Positions 12,430 through 24,540 of a stretch of DNA of 64,000 bases are shown here, piece after piece (position 1 is the stretch's first letter; every line of letters starts with the position of its first letter). The stretch spans positions 1 through 64,000 of the forward strand of contig JAQJVL010002573.1 of the NCBI GenBank assembly GCA_035578905.1, in the 5' to 3' direction. Origin of the DNA: Stictocephala bisonia (taxonomy: Eukaryota > Arthropoda > Insecta > Hemiptera > Membracidae). The translations under genes were made by a program, and so were the position numbers. The notes beneath the pieces are model-generated. The model did no database searches. It was not told the DNA's origin and was given only the letters and a program-made list of their open reading frames with translations.

Positions 12430-12523
12430 AGGTTTTATGCTCAATATGGCGAGGGACGTTGTTTGTGTATTCTGGCCTCAGGCTTCGATAAAAACCCTCG
12501 CCCAACTGCAATATTGCTCGCAG
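12430..12523 (+). CDS. Block 2, exon of copy A
   Basis: A 94-base block differing from 47153-47246 (other strand) at only three positions, with identity collapsing outside it. An acceptor-like ACGTGTAG lies immediately upstream in both copies. The frame GFMLNMARDVVCVFWP...AQLQYCSQ is open in both; two differences fall at codon position 1 and one at position 3. The expected GT donor is not clear (CAGTTTTTTT in both), so the 3' border is uncertain. Product unknown. Confidence 0.55.
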
Positions 12524-12529
12524 TTTTTT

Positions 12530-14580
12530 TATTTATTATTTTTCAGGAAGTTGTTCTTTTTTAGACATGAATCAGTGACACCCTCATCAATCACTGTACA
12601 AATACATCGAATATAGTATTCTTTCATTTCTATTGGAAATATTTTTTATTTACATGTGGTGTAAGAACATTTGTTAAAGTAATCGACTAAGATTTGTATA
12701 CATTATGTTTGTAAAATCCTAGAAAATGTTTCTATATCTGTTCATGTTTCCCTGAAATGATTATTTACAATATTATATATAATGGATAAATAGAATTATT
12801 TCATTTACATAGTATCAAATCGTTAAAATCCCTAGAATATGTAAGTAAAATGCGTATACCGATGCTTTAAACTTATTTTAAAATTTTGTTTCACCAACGA
12901 TTAATTTTTTAACTGAAAATTATTAATATTATGCTTTGATTTAACAGAACATGTTTATTTTCATCATCATAGGTTAGTCTTGAATATCAATGCCCTAACT
13001 AACAAGATGAAGTAAGGCCTACCGATTTGTCAAAAATAAAATGTCAGTGATTAAATAATGAACAAGAAAGTTATGGTATGTCAATATTTATTAATGTTGT
13101 TATTAACAATAACAACATTAGCATTTCTATTCTCTTTCCTGTATCACATTTATCATATATGAATATAAAATATATATGTCATATCTTTCTAATCAGACAC
13201 TCATTAATATTCAGTTTCCGTATTTTCTAGTCTGATAGTTGCATTGCAGGTTTTTGTTTTTCAACCCCTTTAATATCGTAATGTTTTCATAAACCATATT
13301 CCCAAATAATTTAAATATCGTTAGGACAATTTCTGTTAACTATTATCTTATAGCTTAGTTTCTTCTAATAGCTTAGGGTGGATAAGAAGGTCAACATAAA
13401 TAAAGTTGTTCTTACCAAATTGTTTAAGATTACACCAAAATCTTTAAATAGGTATATATTTATAATAGTTAAAACATATTATTGTAACTATTCAACCTAT
13501 GATTCAAAAATAACAAAATAATGTTATTAATTAGCCTGATATAGGAAAAAAATATATCGACTACATTTCTTTTTAATAAAGTTAAGGTTTTTAATAAAAT
13601 AGCACGTGCTAGGTTTTTTGGAATAGGTTATTTAATAATAGTTGTATGATTCTTTTGAAAGCATTTTTTATTATTTTCTTTCTATTTTAGAGCAAAAAAG
13701 GTGTTCTTAAATTAGAAATTGTTATCTTAATTAATTACCTGTTTATATACAGCCTAATATGTAAATGTTTTTCAGATCAGTTTTGATATACAAACCAGGA
13801 AAGTAAATAAAACAGTTGAATAAGATTCATATCAAAGTGAATGATAGGTTACATAATACGTCGCTCTTCACAAGTCCTTTACAGGAAAGGTTAGTAGGGC
13901 CCAGTTTTATAGGCCTAATTGCTCTTATAATAGCCTAAAAAATTGTTAAATAAAATTGTTTTTTGACGATATTTTGTCAGTAATAATTATGATCCTTCAA
14001 TGGGACATAATGCCCCATGGCTGGTGCTCCAGAGTGTTATCACAGTGAATCCAACCGCCATAGTCCCAGCGTTTGTAACTAGTCATAACTTCCCAATATC
14101 CTAACGATGCTAGTTTCCCACCGGGGGACTTGAAATGCAATTTTTTACGTCCACTACCCCAAGAGTCGATCCTGGGACATCAATCTCTGAACACTAGTGG
14201 TGGTACCGGTCAATTGTTATATTTATAAAAATAATATTCCTTTGATAAGGTTTTTTCAGCTATAGTATAATGTAAATAAATACTAGCAGAGACAATGCCA
14301 GTGTTTTAATTAATACGAGTCAGTAAATAAAGATGGGAATTTCACGCAATATCTGAATTGTCTCTAGAAGACAAAAAAAACTGTATACTTATATCTGCAT
14401 ACTATAAACAGTGAAATTCATATTTATTTTAGGTTGAAAATGATGAAACATACAATAATATGTTTCCAAAATAATTAATAAAAGAATTATTATTACCACA
14501 AAAAATGCATTGGAATTAATCTCTATTGTGTAAGAGCATTTTCGTTTACTGTAACATAGACTTTTCACAAAAACAAAAGA
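12530..14580. other. Intron-like DNA between blocks 2 and 3
   Basis: No gene. It contains a perfect 13 bp hairpin at 13092-13120 and a GC-richer patch at 13990-14210 (GGGACATAATGCCCCATGG and following) that looks like an old repeat but matches nothing else in the window. Confidence 0.4.
13092..13120. repeat. Perfect 13 bp hairpin
   Basis: TAATGTTGTTATT and AATAACAACATTA are exact reverse complements around a 3-base loop. In AT-rich DNA such a stem can arise by chance; no terminator or RNA role is implied. Confidence 0.6.
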
Positions 14581-14752
14581 AGCATGCCTTAGAAAGTTAA
14601 TTCCTTCCAAAAGGCAAGCGACCTTGCTTGGATTAAAATGACAATACCAGCGTTTCCAAACACTACGTCACCATCAATAGACTACCCTCGGTGTATTCAA
14701 ACCTCATTAATGGTAGAAGACGTCGAGATTCTTTGATAATAGAGGAATAAAG
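14581..14752 (+). pseudogene. Block 3, exon-like, copy A
   Basis: Matches 45355-45545 (other strand) over about 170 bases with several indels. The best-conserved part reads VTINRLPSVYSNLINGRRRR here and VTISRLPSVYSNLFINRRRR in copy B, then DSL. Indels between the copies upstream shift the frame, so at least one copy is broken there. Confidence 0.4.
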
Positions 14753-15264
14753 AACAATAGTTGAATAAACCTAAAGAATAGCTTATTTTCTACGGGCTGC
14801 GAATACAAGTTCTTTCACTTTCTATAACAACAGTCACTATTGTACTTCTAATAATTTAAGATATATTAATTTTGGTGATTGTATTTCTACGATTTGTCCA
14901 TTTAAGTTTTGCATTTCATAGAAAAATAATGAATTCTGCGGGATTTAGTTTTTATAATAATTTTATACCACATAAACTATTAAAGCTAATGATTTCGTTA
15001 CATTTTAATAAGTTAAAGTATAAAAACAAACAATAATTGGACAGTTATAGTAACGATTTGTAATAATTTCCCTCTACTCTAGACTTCTTATAAGGAGGAC
15101 TACGTCATTTAATTGTAAGTTGAATTGTTAATGTTTAATGTATTATTACATTTTAGTTTATGAGATTGTTTAATTATATTTAATCAAAAATATTTTTAGT
15201 ATTGTTGTCATTACGTAACATTTAAAATGTTCAAATAATTTTATTTTACATTGTGCACATATTG

Positions 15265-15266
<2 letters not shown>

Positions 15267-15299
<33 letters not shown>
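15267..15299. repeat. TA microsatellite
   Basis: AT dinucleotide run in the otherwise featureless stretch between blocks 3 and 4 of copy A. Confidence 0.95.
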
Positions 15300-15304
<5 letters not shown>

Positions 15305-15771
15305 AAAAATTTCATGGGACGATTACTTTCTTTTACTCATATAAAAATGACTTTAGTAATAAATGAATTATGTAAGGAAATACGTGGTAGATACCCATAA
15401 ATCGAATACACTGTTAAAAACGAATAATTGGTTTACCATCTACAAAGTGTTTAGTTTTGAAAATATATTCTCTGTGTTTACTATCTAACATTAAATAGTT
15501 ATATTTACCAAATTATTCTTTGTTTCACCAGCCTCAAACAATATGAATATTACTAGAGCAAAATATTTAAAATACCTAGTTCAGTTACTTCTATTTATTA
15601 CAAACCGTATACATTTATTGCTTTCATGTATCCTGTGTATTTATGTATTTCATGCATCATCATCCCAGTTATCCTGATTTGTGGCCCTTTCTATAGTATA
15701 ATATGACTAGAAAAAGTAAGCTTACGATTTATATTATTATGTTTTCTTTAACGTTTCTTTATGTAGTTTTT

Positions 15772-15803
15772 TGTTACCTGTCTTGGAGGTAGTAAGACAG
15801 GTA
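15772..15803. repeat. 11 bp perfect hairpin
   Basis: TTACCTGTCTT and AAGACAGGTAA are exact inverted copies around a short loop. No gene adjoins it. Confidence 0.55.
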
Positions 15804-16351
15804 AAAATGTCCCCACTCCCAAGAATCATATCCTAGAAAAATAAAAATGTCTTCAGTGTCTTCGTAGAAAAATCATTAATCTATTGCATATAGCTTGATA
15901 TATCGTGGATTTTTTTCTATTAACATTGCACTAAAAATCATTAATGTAAACATTAAATTCCATTGATTGTTTTGGTACACTAAATAAGTTCCTAGTGTAC
16001 TATTAGGCATGTAGCTACATGTATAACATAATTTATGTTTCTAAACGTTTGTACTACTCTGCATATTTGGAGATATGTTAGATTTTAGGTGGTTGTATAA
16101 CTATTGTTTTTTATTCATAGAGTATTTTAGCGAATAGACAGAAAGTGCTCTTAATGAAAATATGTGATTAAATATTGAATTCACTGACTGAAGAGCCTTT
16201 AGTTCTTAGTTTGGTATTAGAGCTAAACAATTAACTTATTTCTAAACGCATCAGTCAGAATTGCACTTATACCGTACTACAAGGTAAATATTAAAATTCG
16301 GCCGTGAAAGAAATTTTTCTAGTGGAACTATTTTAAACCAGATTTATTAAG

Positions 16352-16492
16352 TTTAACCTAACCTAACCCAACCTAACCTAACCCAACCTAACCTAACCCA
16401 ATCTAACCTAACCCAACCTAACCTAACCTAGGCCAACTTCCTAACCTAACCCAACCTAACCTAACGTAACCCAACCCAACCTAACCTAACTC
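16352..16492. repeat. CCTAA/CCCAA tandem tract
   Basis: About 140 bases of CCTAACCTAACCCAA-type units with occasional interruptions, equal to TTAGG/TTGGG on the other strand. It is the largest telomere-like tract in the window. It lies between blocks 3 and 4 of copy A and has no counterpart in copy B. Confidence 0.85.
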
Positions 16493-16944
16493 TACATAGT
16501 TAATACTATTCTTGTTTGTCAAGTGAGAAAAATATTTACCACAAATTAAAAGTATAGCAATAATTATTTTTAACAATTATTATTGTCCATTTAAAGTAGT
16601 AATACATTGTTGTGCTAAATTTCAAAATTATGTTGTAAAATAAGTATTTATTTTTAAAAGAAAATATAAATAATATAATGATTATTTTTATATATGTCTA
16701 TGAAAATGTATCAACATATTAGATGGGAGTGTTTTGATAGAGTATGTATAAGAGAGTTGGAGTTATTTTGGTTCATGACTGTGACCATATTTTCTTGATG
16801 ATATTGTAACATTTATTGTACTAGATTATATGTCATTCAAAAAAATTTATATTTAAAAAACTGTAAGGTGCAACACTACGGATCATTTGTTGGGTAGGGC
16901 CGAATAAAATACTTCAAATCTTCGGTGGTCACATCACGATTTAG

Positions 16945-17150
16945 ATTACGCAAGTTATCATAAAGTGTCACCATGAATGTAATTTCCTGGTACAAAGCGT
17001 AAAGATGTAAGGCTAGTTGAGCTCAGCTACTTTTTTGTTTTTTAGTTTGTTTACACTTTCAAAGTCACTATAAAACCTGTACGATGTGTTGGTATGATAA
17101 CTTCAACAAAGCCATATTTTGAAGGAGTTCCATACCAAGTTGTTCCTGAG
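16945..17150 (+). pseudogene. Block 4, two exon-like pieces, copy A
   Basis: The first piece (to 16998) reads IIKCHHECNFLVQS and ends at a GTAAAG donor; copy B has VVKRWHHECKFSVHS before GTAAAA. The second piece (17045-17150) starts after TTTTTGTTTTTTAG, reads FKVTIKPVRCVGMITSTKPY and ends GAG|GTATAA; copy B reads VRKNPLRCVGAITSTKPLFE. The 5' side of the first piece has a 7-base deletion here relative to copy B. The opposite strand also holds open stretches, so strand choice rests mainly on splice signals and order. Confidence 0.4.
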
Positions 17151-17534
17151 GTATAAACCAACACTCTACCTTGTACTGTAACATAAACTCTCTTACATTA
17201 ATGTAAGTATTGTAGATTTATCTAATATAACATTTATGTACTCTATTAACTCCTAAGGTTATAATTTTTGTACTATTGCTCATTTTTAACACCCTTAAGG
17301 TCTCCTCAAAATTACTTTGATTTACTAATACTAAAATGTTGAAAAATAATCTTATTTTAGTGGTAATCTTAAGATAAATAATGACAACAATTCCACGGTT
17401 AATATTTTTTATTAAAATATGAAAATATATATTATAACAGCACCGGATAAACATACAACAAACTACCCTCATATAGATATACAAGGGCCACAAGAAATAC
17501 ACCGTTAAAGAGATTAAAGACAGTTTAACGCGAG

Positions 17535-17576
17535 CAATTTCATGTCAACCCTAATGGAATTCCGATAACCATTGAG
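17535..17576 (+). CDS. Block 5, short exon, copy A
   Basis: Forty-two bases read QFHVNPNGIPITIE and end at a GAG|GTGTAG donor. Copy B (33599-33640) differs at three bases, all synonymous in this frame (CAA/CAG, GGA/GGG, ATT/ATC). An in-frame TAA lies just upstream in both copies, so the exon should begin after it, with the AG of GCGAG as the only nearby acceptor. Confidence 0.5.
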
Positions 17577-18616
17577 GTGTAGGCTACTCATTTTTCAGTC
17601 ATACCAACCTTACTATTAAAAATTTAAAATTTTGTTTTTACCATCCCTATCACTGAATTAGATTTTAATATCTAAAATAGTTGAAGGTGTATGTAAGCTA
17701 CGTATTAGGTCTTTTAAAACACTAATGTTTTCGCACATTTTTAACTTACATAGATATATTTAAAAAAAATATGTGAATAGTACATATTAAAACCTTGAAC
17801 CACCTCTTATTATTATAATTGGTTAACAGTGCAAATGATAGTACAATATTTTAGATTAATACTATACGTAACATTACAATTAAGTTATTATTCTGATAAG
17901 AAAAAAATATGATAGTCAAAATCTGATTTAATAAACTCAAATATTTATAAACAAAATAATACTACATATTTGAAAATAAGTCAAATAGTAACCTAACAAT
18001 AATTTTTAAAATGTTGTTCAAGATAATTAAACATATTTTAACCTAAGAACGTAAGTGAGAGCAAAGATAATATTATAAATAATTTTACTGTGATGAGTTA
18101 AATATCATACTATGTTTTATGATTTTGAATTGATAACATATACAGGTTATAAAATAAAAATTGTTTTTTTCCTTGAACAGTAACTACAAATTGAAATATC
18201 TATTCAAATATACAAATATCTTGTGACAAATTTATCTATTTTCAAAGTTCATGGCGATAAATAGTTTATATAAATATTATTATGTCTTCAATGTCATGAA
18301 AGTAAAAATAATCATTCATAAAATAGATATTTAAAATCCAGATATCGATAGCAAAAAGCCTTATTTTCTTTAAAATACTAAACAATATTACTAGTTATGT
18401 AATAAAAGCCTTTAGATTTTTATCTAATTTTTTAAAATAGGTTATTCACAATGTTATTGTAACTATGGTTAGTTCTTAGTGCAGTGTGAATTTATGTTAG
18501 TAAATAAATGAGAAGTAATATTTTTAAAAACTAAAACGTCTGAAGATAATGTAAACTACGAGATTCTATTAAAACTGTAACGTAATGGGGTTTTGTAAAA
18601 AGCTAACTAAGATTTA

Positions 18617-18712
18617 GCCACTTTACATATTGTTGTTAATACGTATTCATATTCCACGACACACTGCGAAGCTGCAACTGTCACAGCTAACACGTTTTCA
18701 TTTATAGAACAT
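18617..18712 (+). pseudogene. Block 6, exon-like, copy A
   Basis: Follows GATTTAG. The frame ATLHIVVNTYSYSTTHCEAA continues open past 18712. Related sequence occurs twice in the right half as an inverted pair (about 32560-32665 and 32885-32985), both with stops. Similarity to that pair runs over some 250 bases, including flanks, so a repeat-element origin is also possible. Confidence 0.35.
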
Positions 18713-19236
18713 TTGACTTTAATATCTCTATATGATAACATAAATCTTCGAAAGTCACCAAATCTTTTATGTTACTTCTAGCAATTTATTAAAAATATTT
18801 TTAAGTGACTTACTAGGTAAACTAATGATTAGCTAATATATGGTTTTTTAGTTGGTATAATGTTTTTTAAGACTATGGAAATATTGTCAGTTAACGGGTT
18901 GTTGTAAAACACGACACAGGCTTCGATTTTGAGGGTTTTGATTGATTTTCGTTGGTATTTAGGGGACCAAAGATCATAAAACAAAAAGATTTATTGTTAA
19001 GATTATTAATGAACTTAAATTTACGTACTATATTATAAGTAATATTTTGATCGCACGTCATCTAGATGCTTCTATAAAAAGGACACAATTAGTATCTGAA
19101 TTCCACTGATTTATATTCTAAGTATGAACAGTTCTACGTTGGATTTCATATTTTTTTAAAAATATTTTAGATAGTAAATCAAGACCTCAACTAAGGTCTC
19201 AAGGAAAGGCATATACAAAGAAAAAGACTAAACTAG

Positions 19237-19345
19237 CTTCATTCAAGTTGGTTTCTCCCCTTGATTGCATAGTATACATCGTTTAGAAATGTTAATCATA
19301 AACAAATTTAACTTTGTAGTGATTATTGAGGTTGACATGTTCTGA
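19237..19345 (+). pseudogene. Block 7 with single copy of the 44 bp unit
   Basis: AGTTGGTTTCTCCCCTTGAT is shared with the other strand at about 31465-31484. Further on, TTAACTTTGTAGTGA..GACATGTTCTGACAGGTTC corresponds to one unit of the 44 bp minisatellite at 31055-31406 in the right half. Here it is a single, diverged copy. A possible frame LVSPLD is too short to call coding. Confidence 0.35.
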
Positions 19346-19479
19346 CAGGTTCAGGAAACAACCTCATCTATAATAGTCTGAGTGGGAACATTTCAATTGC
19401 GTTTACACTTAAGTAGTAATTTATTTAAATTGTATTGCCAAATTGTTTGCACACAAAAATTATTTATTGTCTATACTTT

Positions 19480-21350
19480 TCAAAGGATCTTTTTTAAACT
19501 GTCGAAAACGTAAGTAATTTTAATATAAATGTAAATTATATGTTATACATAATTGGATTCAGAGTTTAAAATATTTTGCATAATTTATTTGCAACCAGTA
19601 AATTAAAAATTCAAATTATTTATATAACACCATATACTTCACACATCATAATGCAAGGTCTAGACTATCAAGATGTGCTTATGAATGCCATAGATAAATA
19701 TTTCTTGATAAATTTATTATTTTATTTGAAAACATTTTTAAGCTGGTGAATCCTAAGGCGCTAAAGATAAAAAATCTTCCGGATCAAAACAATTACATAA
19801 ACGTTAAATTACACAAACGTTTATTAATTGTTTCAAGTGCTTGATGTAACAATGTTCAGTATAATTATAAATACTTCCTAATATATATATAATATATATA
19901 TATATAAAGCAATTTAAATCTTCCCTGCAGCACTTCTTGTTAAGTGGAGCTTTTTACACTGTTGAGGAATTTCTAATGGAACAATAGGTTTTATTAATGA
20001 CAAATATGTAAACAAATATTATTAATTAATAGAAATTTAATTTAAGCTATAATAACCTAACTTTAATTGTTATAACATTAATTCTTTATACATGACCATT
20101 GTAATACAATTGTATAATTGTCCGCTACAAAATAAATAGATTTTGATTTTGATTTTGATAATTATAACTAATGTAGCCATTTCATAATATTCCTTATAAT
20201 TTCTTTCTTTCTTTTAGAATAAAAAATATTGAGAACCAACTCTGAATGCAAGTAAATTAGTATTAAGTGACTGATTCATCGATTGGGAACATTCTTCTAG
20301 AACGGACACTCATTTTTGTAATAAGCTACGTTTTGTACATTTTCAGCACTGCCGTTTTATGTGAAATGGTAATTTTATGGTCTGAATGTGACACTGTGTT
20401 TTATGATGAAGACCTTTAATTTGATATTCAAATCAACCAGTTATGTCTACAAAATATCAATTCTTGACACTACGTATTTTTTAAATTGTGTTCTTATCTT
20501 TATTTAAATTAATAAGTTTATATATAACATTTGTATATTTTTTATATTTCGGATTGTAATTTGAAACCATTTTTAAACATAAATAAATATTAGGAACATA
20601 AATATTTCATTATAAATATTAGTTATGTAGTTGACCACATTTCATTAAAAATATTAAAATAAACACACTATTTATTAATCTCTATTTATAAATAATATAT
20701 CGCCAGACATTTTGCCATGCTATAAGTCCCACCTAATACAACATATTATAATACTTTATCCTGCCTAGAAGTTTTAATATGGCAAATTTATATTATAAAT
20801 AAAATTTTTTAGTCCTAATATTGAATTAAAAATTTCAATTAATTGATAAAATAAACAATTAATATATTTAATGGAAAATAGGGGTAATAAACACAAAATA
20901 AAAACAACCAGTGATAAATATTGCATTAAAAAGTTAACAATTCTAGATACGTAAATTGTTTAGTATGTATTCATGATAGGGTGTTACAATGTACAGTCAA
21001 GAGTACTGGTATTGAATGTTAAATTGCATAAAAAGTTTTACAATAATGAATTTTAAAATTTTAAAATTACAATACAATCCATGTTATTAGTTTTGAATTG
21101 CCACCTCATATTATTTTATTGTTTATACCTACAAATTCAAATGTCTTATAATGCTCACATTATTGGTATGTAATATAAGATAAAATCAATTTATTAAGAA
21201 ACATAACATAAATTTTACTAACTATAGTATAATAAGCAAACACAAGAACTAAAATTTACCAGATCTGATGATACTAACCATAATAAGGGTAAACAATAAC
21301 TATTATCAGTTTAATCACATTAAATATCTCGCTAACATTTCTCTTTCAGA
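19480..21350. other. Intron-like DNA with a non-LTR element tail
   Basis: AT-rich, no gene. It includes a TA-rich tract near 19880-19907 and the probable retroelement 3' tail at about 20080-20161. Confidence 0.4.
20080..20161 (+). mobile_element. Non-LTR retrotransposon 3' tail
   Basis: AAATAAATAGATTTTGATTT followed by further GATTTT units. A polyadenylation-like AATAAA followed by a short tandem 3' tail is typical of CR1/jockey-like elements that end in a simple repeat instead of poly(A) (established knowledge). No coding part remains nearby. Confidence 0.5.
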
Positions 21351-21369
21351 ACTTAATGAAAATCCATCT

Positions 21370-21475
21370 CAAACTTGCCGTCCGTAAAAAAGGGCATCCA
21401 CTAGCAGAATAATGAGATCGTTACTATTAAAGGTCTTCATAAAGATTGTGGCTTGTCTTGAGATGGTTTCATTGT
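21370..21475 (+). pseudogene. Block 8, exon-like, copy A
   Basis: Matches 870-985 and the complement of 29085-29190. The frame NNEIVTIKGLHKDCGLS has a TAG just before it and a TGA after it, where copy B has TGG and continues. Copy A also lacks about 15 bases (GGAATGTAAAC region) that the other two copies have. Likely non-functional. Confidence 0.45.
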
Positions 21476-22059
21476 AGTCGTAAGTACTCAAGAGTCATAT
21501 CTAACGGTTCAGAAGAATCGAAATATTAATAGAAATAGTAAACTGTAATATTAGTAAAATGTATTTAATGAACCATTGCTATTTTCTAAAATTGGGGTTT
21601 TATTTCAGTAAACATAAAGTCTTACAGTAATAATTGTTCGGTGATTTATAAGTATAATCTTGCATTTTAAATACAGCTTTATGGTGATATTTTCACTTCC
21701 TTACACATTCCTATGCTGTACCCTTACTACATGTATTATTTAATATAAAACATAATATAAAAACAATGTCGCTATTACGCTGTTAAAATGTTTTAAAATA
21801 ATGAAGATCGTAGTTTAAATATAATAACGAGTTAAGTATTTAAAATTTATTTAAAAAAGTATTATAATTAAAATTAATTAAAATATATTGTAAACAAAAT
21901 ATTACAACATAAATACTCGTATGTATAGATTGATTAATTTTTTTAAACTGATAAATAGTACTTGAATAAAAGTACTCAATAATATTCGAAGTACTGATAA
22001 TTAATATAAAGAGTTTGATCTTAAACAGTGTTAGATCACATTTTGAAGCATATTAAACT

Positions 22060-22215
22060 TACTGTGGCTCAGTGGTCAATGCTTCGGACTGCGGAGGACA
22101 TAGCCCAAGGTTCGAATCCCCAACTGAGCCAACAGTCGATACTTCACTTGTTGAATAGAGTTCACGTGACATTTGAACTGGCGAGTGAAGTTTAAAAATA
22201 TATGTATATATATTA
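22060..22215 (+). mobile_element. tRNA-derived SINE
   Basis: An A-box-like TGGCTCAGTGG at 22065-22075 and a perfect B-box GGTTCGAATCC at 22109-22119 give an internal RNA polymerase III promoter. The body (GTGACATTTGAACTGGCGAG) and the end AGTTTAAAAATA follow. A GGCTCAGT/ACTGAGCC inverted pair brackets the head, but the T-stem does not pair properly, so this is not a functional tRNA. A second copy lies at about 24541-24690. It sits between blocks 8 and 9 of copy A and is absent from copy B. Confidence 0.6.
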
Positions 22216-22890
22216 TCAAAGATAAAGAGAGAAATAGATACAAATTTACAAAAATTCAAGAATTGTTTACCAAGAACGGTTAGTTTCTAGTGATCAATTG
22301 GAGAATTTATTTTCCATATTTGTACTGAAATACATATTTTATAAAAATGATAACTGATTTGCCAAACATTAGTGTTTTTATTTCAAATACATCCATATAT
22401 GCAGAACGAACCACAATTTCACCACTAATTGACTTATACCAAAGTAGTTTTGCAAATCACTTTACGTTTAACTTTACTTAATTCATGAGTAATATGTTTG
22501 TTTGTTGTATCAATAGATAATAACAATCTTAGCCTTGTTCATAAGCAATATTAGTTATATGATATTAAACCCCTTAAGAGGCTATATATTCTGACTGGAT
22601 CATCTTTTTGACCTTAGGTTTGCACTATTGTTTTTTACAAACAAAGACCGTCAAAATGAGTTGTAACTCGAGCTAGGCTTTTATTTTAATTTTTAATTAA
22701 GGCTTCATTCATAAGCCATCGCCTGACTATGCGATAAACATGTTAAATATATCTAAATCTTTGGTATAGCGACATATAAATAACTCCAAAGTTTCATTAA
22801 ACTTATGTCAATAGTTTTAAAATTCCAGACTTTTACCCAACCCTGTATAAATTGACCACTATAACAATTAAAGCATAAACATGTATAGAG

Positions 22891-23086
22891 AATACATATT
22901 TCAAATAACCCGAATATATCATCAACATTTTCGTAAAAGGATCAATCTCAGCCTCCTCCGGAAACAACTGGTGATGTCAATGAGGATCCCTTTGGATTTA
23001 TTCATGTTACATATTATACCAAGGAGATGAAAACTGAACAGGTGAATTGTTTCCATCCCTTTTCATTGATAAAACAATTATTCTAA
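22891..23086 (+). pseudogene. Block 9, terminal exon, copy A
   Basis: Follows TATAGAG and ends at TAA (23084-23086). The frame includes QPPPETTGDVNEDPFGFIHV then TYYTKEMKTEQVNCFHPFSL. Copy B (28310-28506, -) ends at the equivalent place. A one-base deletion near 22935 relative to copy B separates the upstream part (IYHQHFRKR) from this frame. Between copies, about 8 of 9 substitutions in the central 90 bases change the residue, so selection looks relaxed here. Homology continues past the stop into what would be the 3' UTR, to about 23600. Confidence 0.5.
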
Positions 23087-23599
23087 GGAATAAATGCCTA
23101 ATACATTTAAAGAACGAATAAATCTGATATTTAAATGAAATAAAATTATTATTTGACACGTTAAATCCACGTGACTTTGTAAACTATAGTAAAATTATTT
23201 TAATTATAATATCCAACTGAATTCCAGATATTATGTTGAAAAATTAAATGTCTTAGACAGGCTAGAATATAGTACAAACCCTATTTAGGAAGACAGGAAA
23301 CAAATACTAAAAAAATATCAAAATAAATAGTATTACTGACAAGAAAAGCATTGTTAAATTATATTTTAAGAAATTAAACAATTTGAGAAACTCTTATATA
23401 TAATTAATTCAATAGTAAAAGCACAATAAAAAATAAAAAAAAACACAAATTATGTTCGTAACATTATAAACATAACATGTTGTTGGCGTTTTTACTTTAA
23501 AATATAACAATAACTAAATAACACTTGATTTATTCTTACATTTCTGAAATATGTACGAATATTCTTGCTTAAGTGTCCTTTCAAATATATTCAATATTT

Positions 23600-23601
<2 letters not shown>

Positions 23602-23651
<50 letters not shown>
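23602..23651. repeat. TA microsatellite at inner edge of left arm
   Basis: An AT run of about 50 bases marks the point where homology with the right half stops (mirror position about 27545). Confidence 0.95.
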
Positions 23652-23653
<2 letters not shown>

Positions 23654-24540
23654 AAGATGAAAAGTGAACACCGGGAATTTTAATAGGCCTATACAGATTA
23701 TTACCAATGAGTGGAAAGATATAAAAATTAACTTTTAATATTACGTTCAGTTAATTCAACAGTCTTTAACAATAATTTTTAAAGTAAAATGTAATGCACA
23801 TCGGACAATGCAGGTCGGACTGTTCCCTTTTGTGTAGAGCTGTTAAGGGACTATAGAATTAACTGTGATGTCATTTTGTGCTGCAGTTCCCGTGCACTAA
23901 ACATGTTTCAGTGCTGCATATAGGCTATGTTTAGCACATTTAATACATAAAACCAAATGCTAGAATGCTATTCATAAATTCATCACACTAGTTTTATTAA
24001 ATTATTCTACTACTTTACGAACTATATTGCTAGTTCTTTTTTATGTAATATTTTAAGAGTTTTTTGAATAAAATATTGTTTTTCATTTAATTCGAGGTGG
24101 AAAAATATTACAATATTAACATACAAATATTAAAGTACTTTGAAGAAGGTCGTGCGAGATTTTACTTCATATTTTCAATGAATATGTAGATAACCACGAA
24201 ATGAATAATTCTGCTTAAAGAACTGTTTGTATAAAATGTATAGAGCAATCTATACCAATCCTTCTGGACTCACAATAAAATGGCTTTTTTTAGGATCAAT
24301 CTTAATTTGGTCTGTGAGATCGATCATATTCCATGCTTGCCTGGTTCATTAAATAGAGCATAATTGATAATGCATTTTTATCTATTCCCATCATATATCA
24401 ATGGTTAGGTTAGGTTAGGTTATATCATATTATCAACCAAAAGCAACATTTAATTTGATTAAGCATCAATCCAAACTATTAATACTTCAAGAATTATAAA
24501 CTCAAATATATTAGTAATAAGTATATTTGTGAAAACACAC

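Larger units (their letters stand above)
10607..23086 (+). pseudogene. Unrecognised multi-exon gene, copy A (left arm)
   Basis: Nine conserved blocks lie in order on this strand (about 10607-10779, 12430-12523, 14581-14752, 16945-17150, 17535-17576, 18617-18712, 19237-19345, 21370-21475, 22891-23086). All recur in mirror order on the - strand between 49620 and 28310, while the sequence between blocks is not alignable by eye. Several blocks have AG before and GT after. This is what two copies of one spliced gene look like: exons kept, introns diverged. Copy A shows damage: a stop inside block 8, a one-base deletion near 22935 relative to copy B, and a 7-base deletion in block 4. I recognise no protein family. 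Confidence 0.45.

Noticed and set aside
12244..12444. 66-residue minus-strand frame resembling a membrane segment
   Set aside because: Only its first residues fall in conserved sequence (block 2, antisense); the hydrophobic part has no counterpart in copy B.
16880..17180. Minus-strand coding reading of block 4 (FVEVIIPTHRTGF; FMVTLYDNLRNL)
   Set aside because: Open in places, but the + strand has better splice borders and agrees in direction with blocks 1, 2, 5 and 9. Not fully excluded.
17218..17502. 94-residue minus-strand frame between blocks 4 and 5
   Set aside because: Hydrophobic AT-driven translation lying in the intron of copy A, with no match in copy B.
22065..22131. Functional tRNA gene
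   Set aside because: A and B boxes are good, but the acceptor and T stems do not fold as a tRNA, and a second diverged copy with the same body exists, so it is a SINE head.
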